DNA of 14,434 nt from JAFDEI01 sp964196055 (GTDB taxonomy: Bacteria; Myxococcota_A; UBA9160; SMWR01): contig CAXMSF010000175.1 of NCBI GenBank assembly GCA_964196055.1, forward strand, positions 1-14,434, read 5' to 3'. The notes beneath the pieces are model-generated. The model was not told the origin of the DNA. It did no database searches and saw only the letters and a program-made list of their open reading frames with translations. Shown here piece by piece: positions 7,682 to 12,254 of the stretch (positions within the stretch are counted from its first letter, which is position 1; each line of letters opens with the position of its first letter). The translations under genes and the position numbers were made by a program.

Positions 7682-8959
7682 ATGGGCCAATCCTCCCGAA
7701 GCGCTCGAACACTCCTGCTGTGCTTGGCTCTCGTTTCGCTTCTGTCGGGTTGTCAGTCGGCTCCCGTCACCGGCGTTGCGATCTCGTCGGCGAGTTCCCT
7801 CCTGGCGGTGGACGTCGTCTTCCCGGCTCCCCTAAGTCGCGACCCTTCCCTCGTGCAGGTCTACTTTGCCAGGGGACCCATCCACGGCGGACTGGAGGAA
7901 CTCCCGGACCTCATTCCCGCCACCTTCGTCAAGTGGGATCGAGCGTACCTGCTCGATCCCGAGCCCGGGACGTACTCCGTGGTGGCGGTGACCGCCGCCT
8001 ACGCGCCGCCCTGGAACGAATATCGGATCGTCGGCGTCACCCAGACCACATGGAGTAGTACGAGCTCGGACGCGATGATTTTTCCCGCGGAATTGATTCA
8101 GCGGACGCTGACGACGATCGGCCCAGGTCGCGTGGAATTCATGGGCACTCTGCATGTCAGGCGGGGAGACCGCATCGACGCGAAGACGGCATTCCAGGAC
8201 GATCTGCAGCGACGGATCGCCGAGCGCATTCGCCCCGGCGTGGTCTCCAAATCCGGACTCGCCGGTTGGCTCGAGCGAACCCGGATGGTGAACCTGAAGG
8301 AAAGCCGCCTCAGCAACGAGGCCGCTGATCGGGAGTCCTTCTTCGACGATGCGCCGGCGGATCTCGGCGATTCGCCCTGGGCAAAGGTCGTCGCCCGAGC
8401 GGCGCCGCCCAAGGCCACGGCTGCGAAATCGCGGGCCCGGCGACCCGATCCGAATCGCACCGTCCAGGTCCCAGAAGCCGAGGCCGCAAAGCCGCCCCCG
8501 GAAGCCCAGGTCGCGAAGTCGCCGTCGGCACCGGCTGTACCCGAGACTGCGACGGTGGAGCTGGCGGCCCGAGCCCCGGAACCCGAGGCTGCGACGGTGG
8601 AGCTGGCGGCCCGGACCCCGGAACCCGAGGCTGCGACGGTGGAGCTGGCGGCCCGGACCCCGGAACCCGAGGCTGCGCCCCCGATCCCGGAGCCGCGACG
8701 GTTTCCGGGCCTTCCGCCGGACAGCCTGCTGTCGGAGATCGAGTTCGGGATGAGCCACTACGACGTGCGCGAAATCCTCGGAGCTCCCGACGGCAGGATC
8801 GACCGCGTGACCGCCAAGGCCTGGATCCCATTCTATAACGGCCCCGGCGCCAATCTGCGCGACTGGATCTACCAAGGAAAAGGGCGCGTCGTCTTCTCGC
8901 TGTACCGGAGCCGACTCGAGGTGATCGACGTCGTCTACGACCCGGACCAGAGGAAGTAG
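7682..8959 (+). CDS. Repeat-containing lipoprotein with a BamE/SmpA-like C-terminal region
   Basis: A 425-residue predicted lipoprotein. The signal peptide (TLLLCLALVSLLSGC) ends in the lipobox L21-S22-G23-C24, and the next residue is Gln rather than Asp, so the outer membrane is the likely destination. Residues 25 to about 210 form an unrecognised domain with several beta-like stretches. Residues about 240-340 are a low-complexity Pro/Glu/Ala linker containing three 14-residue repeats. The last 75 residues (EIEFGMSHYDVREILGAPDG, then aromatic and GKGRVVFSLY stretches ending in IDVVYDP) resemble the small BamE/SmpA-OmlA fold, in which a G-M-x3-V-x2-I/L-L-G-x-P turn precedes a beta sheet. The ATG at 7682 is the only start that places the signal peptide at the N-terminus. 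It is followed after 22 bp by a methyltransferase gene. Function unknown; a periplasmic scaffold or envelope role is a guess. Confidence 0.82.
   Translation: MGQSSRSARTLLLCLALVSLLSGCQSAPVTGVAISSASSLLAVDVVFPAPLSRDPSLVQVYFARGPIHGGLEELPDLIPATFVKWDRAYLLDPEPGTYSVVAVTAAYAPPWNEYRIVGVTQTTWSSTSSDAMIFPAELIQRTLTTIGPGRVEFMGTLHVRRGDRIDAKTAFQDDLQRRIAERIRPGVVSKSGLAGWLERTRMVNLKESRLSNEAADRESFFDDAPADLGDSPWAKVVARAAPPKATAAKSRARRPDPNRTVQVPEAEAAKPPPEAQVAKSPSAPAVPETATVELAARAPEPEAATVELAARTPEPEAATVELAARTPEPEAAPPIPEPRRFPGLPPDSLLSEIEFGMSHYDVREILGAPDGRIDRVTAKAWIPFYNGPGANLRDWIYQGKGRVVFSLYRSRLEVIDVVYDPDQRK
8549..8674 (+). repeat. Three in-frame 42-bp tandem repeats in the lipoprotein linker
   Basis: Three head-to-tail units at 8549-8590, 8591-8632 and 8633-8674 each encode ATVELAARxPEPEA. 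The second and third units are identical at DNA level; the first differs at two bases (CGAGCC instead of CGGACC), changing Thr to Ala. Because 42 is a multiple of three, copy-number change keeps the frame. The near-identity indicates recent duplication or slippage, and the repeat extends a flexible Pro/Glu/Ala linker. Confidence 0.95.
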
Positions 8960-8981
8960 CCGTCGGGCTATGGAGAAAGCA

Positions 8982-9614
8982 ATGCGTGACTCTGCAGAAT
9001 TCTGGAACAAGCACGCCGACAAGTATTCGAAGAAGTCCGTCAAGGACATGGAGAACTACGACAAGACCCTGGATTGCACCAGGAAACACCTGTCTGCAAG
9101 CGACAACGTCCTCGAGGTGGGGTGCGGGACGGGAAGCACCGCCCTCCTCTTGGCCCCCAGCGTGAAGCAGATCACCGCCAGCGACATCTCCTCCCGCATG
9201 ATCGAAATTGCCCGGGAGAAGGCCGACACTCAAGGGGTGGAGAATGTCCGCTTCGATCGCGGCACTCTGTTCGATGAAGACCTGGAGAAGGGATCCTTCG
9301 AAGTCGTCATGGCTTTCAACTTCCTCCACCTGCTCGAGGACATCCCCGGCGCCGTCCATAGGGTCCACGAGTTGCTGAAGCCCGGTGGATCGTTCATCTC
9401 GAAAACGGTCTGCCTTGCGGAACAAAGCCGTCTCTGGAGTCTCCTCGTGGCCGTCATGAAAGCACTGGGTTTCGCCCCCTACGTCGATTGCCTGAAGGTC
9501 GCCGAGCTAGAGGGCATCATCAGCAACGCGGACTTCGAAATCGTGGAAACCGGCTTCTATCCTCCCTCCCCTCCCAGTCGATTCATTGTCGCCCGGAAAG
9601 CCGGCCCGGGATGA
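8982..9614 (+). CDS. Class I SAM-dependent methyltransferase
   Basis: A 210-residue Rossmann-fold methyltransferase. Motif I is VLEVGCGTGS at about 43-52, the acidic residue at the end of strand 2 is D68 (ITASDIS), the strand-4 region is FEVVMAFNFLHLLED at about 106-120, and post-motif III is LLKPGG at 131-136. It is a small stand-alone enzyme of the UbiE/Methyltransf_11/25 type. The methyl acceptor cannot be predicted; lipids, quinones and small metabolites are all possible. The ATG at 8982 is preferred because GGAG lies six bases upstream; an in-frame ATG at 8970, four codons earlier, is the alternative and lacks a well-placed site. It begins 22 bp after the lipoprotein stop and is probably co-transcribed with it. 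Two hairpins follow its stop. Confidence 0.88.
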   Translation: MRDSAEFWNKHADKYSKKSVKDMENYDKTLDCTRKHLSASDNVLEVGCGTGSTALLLAPSVKQITASDISSRMIEIAREKADTQGVENVRFDRGTLFDEDLEKGSFEVVMAFNFLHLLEDIPGAVHRVHELLKPGGSFISKTVCLAEQSRLWSLLVAVMKALGFAPYVDCLKVAELEGIISNADFEIVETGFYPPSPPSRFIVARKAGPG

Positions 9615-9638
9615 TCGCGCCCTCGGCGACCCGCTGAT

Positions 9639-9704
9639 CCATGGATCTCACCGACTCGCCGGGAGAGATCCATGGTTGGCGCGGCCGGCATCGAGGACCG
9701 GCCG
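9639..9704. repeat. Two consecutive hairpins after the methyltransferase, possible terminator or regulatory element
   Basis: First hairpin: CCATGGATCTC (9639-9649) pairs perfectly with GAGATCCATGG (9665-9675) around a 15-base loop; the left arm also overlaps the 12-base palindrome GATCCATGGATC. Second hairpin: CGGCCGG (9682-9688) pairs perfectly with CCGGCCG (9698-9704) around a 9-base loop. They begin 25 bases after the methyltransferase stop and precede the next gene by about 90 bases. Neither is followed by a T-run, so a classical intrinsic terminator is doubtful. An RNA-stabilising structure or a protein binding site is an alternative. Confidence 0.5.
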
Positions 9705-9793
9705 AAGTAGCTGCGAGAATCCCACGACCGAAAACGGTGTTAGGGTATGTAGCGAGTCACGCCCGAGGCAAGTCGATACCGGGAGGAGGAAGG

Positions 9794-10402
9794 ATGAATC
9801 GTCGTAAATCGCAGGTCCGATCGAGATGCTCCAGACGTTCATTGGAGTTCCTTTGCGTCTTGTCGATCGCAATGGCCGCGAGTGAAGCCCACGCACAGAG
9901 CAAATTCATGTACGGAGGCGAGCCGGTGCACCCTGCGTGCGTCCACGCGCTGGCCATGCACCAAGGAGATGCCGCGCCCGTCACGACTGCGGTGAGCCTG
10001 GAGGGGTGCAGCTCCAGCGAGCGATCCAAGAGCAAGGTCCAGTACAAAGGCGAGGTCCTCCTTTTCGAGGACAAAGCCCTCCTGGGCGGCGGTTCCTTCG
10101 GCTACCGCGAACTCACCCAACTCGACAATGGAATCTTCGGTCTCGCCATCCACCGGGTCCTCCCCGATGGCGAAGAGCGCGTGAGCCTCGCCGCCGTCGT
10201 GATGATCGCACGACCCATGATCCGAAACGGGAATATCATCCGCTTGGAGCAGATCGAACTACTCGGCGAACTCTGGATCCCCGACATGCAACTGATGAGC
10301 TTCCGCAGTCTGGGAAACATCGTCCACTTCAGCGCTGGAGTTGGGGCCGACAAGGTCGAGCGGCAAACCGACTTCACCCGCCTCGGCCGGTTGCGGAAGT
10401 AA
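9794..10402 (+). CDS. Exported protein of unknown function
   Basis: A 202-residue protein whose start is fixed by the very strong ribosome binding site GGGAGGAGGAAGG immediately before the ATG. The N-terminus is Arg/Lys-rich and contains SRRSLEF (13-19), loosely like a Tat motif. A hydrophobic stretch (FLCVLSIAMAA) and a likely cleavage site after AHA (32-34) follow. The mature part of about 168 residues has two Cys (49 and 72) that could form a disulphide, and is rich in beta-like segments (IIRLEQIELLGELWIP, IVHFSAGVGADKV). No family is recognised. It stands alone after the two hairpins and is convergent with the membrane-protein gene downstream. A periplasmic location is inferred from the signal sequence only. 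Confidence 0.8.
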   Translation: MNRRKSQVRSRCSRRSLEFLCVLSIAMAASEAHAQSKFMYGGEPVHPACVHALAMHQGDAAPVTTAVSLEGCSSSERSKSKVQYKGEVLLFEDKALLGGGSFGYRELTQLDNGIFGLAIHRVLPDGEERVSLAAVVMIARPMIRNGNIIRLEQIELLGELWIPDMQLMSFRSLGNIVHFSAGVGADKVERQTDFTRLGRLRK

Positions 10403-10474
10403 CGCCCGAGAACGCCCCGTCAGCGCTTGCGCGCACGTCTTCGACTGACTGAGCACTGCACGATAGAAGTGATG

Positions 10475-10512
10475 CTGCCCTGCCAGAAGATGGCTTGAAT
10501 GCGGCAGAGCAG
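10475..10512. terminator. Imperfect hairpin between convergent genes, weak terminator candidate
   Basis: CTGCCCTGCC (10475-10484) and GGCAGAGCAG (10503-10512) form a 10-base stem with one mismatch and an 18-base loop, in the 118-bp gap between two convergent genes. The position suits a bidirectional terminator, but the loop is large and there is no T-run on either side. Confidence 0.3.
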
Positions 10513-10520
10513 ACTGGAGA

Positions 10521-11327
10521 CTATTCACCTTTCAAATAGCATTGTCGCCAGTCGTCCTGTAAGAGCTGATAACCCAGATAGCCGAAGATCAAGGGGAAGA
10601 CGAAATACTGGTACTGGGTCCAGACCAGGGCGAGCAAGATATCCGCGACCCCGCCCACCATATTCTCGAAACCCGCGAACACCTCTGCGAACGAAAAGAT
10701 GAATGTCGCAGCAACCGGCTCACCACAACCGAGCACTGCCACCAGATAGCGATACGGTGAGCGCTTCTTGTTCAGATGAAAGAACCAGATGGTCGTCGCC
10801 ACATTCACGAATGCGAAGATCTCGACGGTGTAGAAAGTTGGATCATGATTGACCGTGCGCAGATCCACCGAGCCGAAGGAAGCCAGCATCCACCAATACA
10901 TATGCAGCAGGCTCTCACGCATGTAATCGGTATACGCCAGCACGTCGTCGATGTTGTTGAGGCCACTGAATATATGCGGCGAAAGGATCACCCAGGGGAT
11001 TTCCCACAGCACATTCGTCATGGCATAGGACAGCATCCAGATCACCAGGCAGTCGTGATAGAGACTCAGCTTCGACCGGCCTTCAGCCCGCGGCACCACC
11101 AGGGCCAACAACCACCCGTTCAGCCAGATGCTGATCCCATACAGCGAAATCTTGGCACTCGCGACGAAGTCCAGGGCTCCGAAAAAGAACAAGGCGGCGC
11201 ACACCCCCACCCCGCCCCACCAGGCCAGTGTCCACAACAAGAATTTTCGTCGAGCCGCTGGCGAGATCGAGCGTTCGACGGGCCGAGCCAGCATTCGAAG
11301 ATCCGCTGCTTGCGCTGTGAGATTCAC
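10521..11327 (-). CDS. Polytopic membrane protein resembling EBP/EXPERA sterol isomerases
   Basis: A 268-residue membrane protein with hydrophobic segments at about 30-54, 60-79, 90-115, 168-185, 194-217 and 226-256. The arrangement closely follows the emopamil-binding protein (EBP)/EXPERA family, whose eukaryotic member is the delta8-delta7 sterol isomerase. The D-x-R-x4-D-x6-E spacing (D155, R157, D162, E169) matches that recalled from human EBP (GDSRYILGDNFTVCME). E109 with W112 matches its IEGW segment. RYLV, GE, E215 and GF (219-220) follow the next helix, and YFVF (241-244) aligns with the last. Some residues thought important in EBP appear changed here (His before E109 is Asn; the Asn and Trp after YFVF are Leu and Gly). 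The GTG at 11327 has AGGG upstream; a GTG at 11432, directly after the SDR stop, would add 35 atypical residues. It is probably in one operon with the SDR and MMPL genes. Activity is unproven. Confidence 0.6.
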   Translation of the reverse strand: MNLTAQAADLRMLARPVERSISPAARRKFLLWTLAWWGGVGVCAALFFFGALDFVASAKISLYGISIWLNGWLLALVVPRAEGRSKLSLYHDCLVIWMLSYAMTNVLWEIPWVILSPHIFSGLNNIDDVLAYTDYMRESLLHMYWWMLASFGSVDLRTVNHDPTFYTVEIFAFVNVATTIWFFHLNKKRSPYRYLVAVLGCGEPVAATFIFSFAEVFAGFENMVGGVADILLALVWTQYQYFVFPLIFGYLGYQLLQDDWRQCYLKGE

Positions 11328-11432
11328 GTGCTTTCCCTGGTACCTGATGGGACCCTTACGGGTGCGAGAAAGTAAAACTTGGGAGGTGCAGTCTATCACT
11401 TGATTGAGCACCAGACTGAATCGCGCTCGCAC

Positions 11433-12254
11433 CTACTCGATCGCCGGCAGAAAGCGGGCCGCCCAGCGTAGGAGCCGACTGGTCGCGATCGGCGCGACCC
11501 GATAGAGCTTGTCGAGCAGCCAGGCGTCGCCCCCCAGGACGATCCGGTGCCTTCCCTTCTCGATCGCGGAGAGGACCTTGTCGGCGGCCCGCTCCGGCTC
11601 GAGCCCGAAGCTCCGCCCTTCCGACAGGCTGCGAAGCTCCGCCTTCTGCTGCTCCGAGTAGAAGGGGGAGTTATCCACGATGCCCGTGCGGATCGCCCCC
11701 GGCATCACCAGCACGACCTCGATGCTCGAGCCCTCCGTCTCCATCCGCAGGCCTTCGGAGAAGCTCCGAACCGCCGCCTTGCTCGCACCGTATGCGGTCT
11801 GACCCGGAAAGGGCACGAGGGCGCTCAGACTCGAAATGTTCACGATCAGCGCCTCCGGGCGCCGTTCGAGAATCGGAAGGCTCGCCTTCACGAGCATGAC
11901 CATGCCCCAGTAATTGACTCGGGTGATTTGCTCGATGTCCGGGATCGCGAGGTCGGATATCGGGGTGAACGACTGCATGATTCCGGCATTGTTGATCAAG
12001 CCGTCGAAGCCAGCGTAGAGATCGTCGATTTCGGAAATCAGCTTCTCGACAGCCTCCGCGTCGGATATATCCGCGAGATGCCCGCTGCATCGCGTCGACT
12101 GCTTCTCCAGCCGCTCGATCACCTTCCCAAGTAGCGCCTCGTTGCGGTCCACGCAGGCGATCGTGGCGCCGCGCTGGCCCAGCTGCAGGGCCAGGCATTC
12201 GCCCAGACCACTGCCGGCGCCCGTAACGATGAGGGTCCTTCCTGCGAATCTCAC
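11433..12254 (-). CDS. Short-chain dehydrogenase/reductase (SDR), classical type
   Basis: A 273-residue classical SDR. The cofactor motif TGAGSGLG is at 11-18, followed by D62, NNAG at 88-91, N114, catalytic S142, and Y155-x3-K159 (YGASK), completing the N-S-Y-K tetrad. D36 at the end of strand 2 suggests preference for NAD(H) over NADP(H). It oxidises an alcohol or reduces a ketone; the C-terminal tail is hydrophobic (DKLYRVAPIATSRLLRWAARF), which may favour membrane association or a lipophilic substrate. The start is GTG and overlaps the stop of the upstream MMPL gene as GTGA (12251-12254), a translational-coupling arrangement. The EBP-like membrane protein gene lies downstream on the same strand. 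The substrate is not deducible, but this context suggests a lipid or isoprenoid. Confidence 0.9.
   Translation of the reverse strand: MRFAGRTLIVTGAGSGLGECLALQLGQRGATIACVDRNEALLGKVIERLEKQSTRCSGHLADISDAEAVEKLISEIDDLYAGFDGLINNAGIMQSFTPISDLAIPDIEQITRVNYWGMVMLVKASLPILERRPEALIVNISSLSALVPFPGQTAYGASKAAVRSFSEGLRMETEGSSIEVVLVMPGAIRTGIVDNSPFYSEQQKAELRSLSEGRSFGLEPERAADKVLSAIEKGRHRIVLGGDAWLLDKLYRVAPIATSRLLRWAARFLPAIE

Noticed and set aside
6634..8058. Long plus-strand frame across the hydratase gene into the lipoprotein gene
   Set aside because: It crosses a divergent intergenic region and lacks any motif, while both flanking genes are well supported in other frames.
8549..8674. CRISPR-like array
   Set aside because: The units are directly adjacent without spacers, in frame, and encode a protein linker.
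7832..9425. Overlapping open frames opposite the lipoprotein and methyltransferase
   Set aside because: Their repetitive Gly/Arg/Pro content is only the antisense image of the 42-bp repeats.
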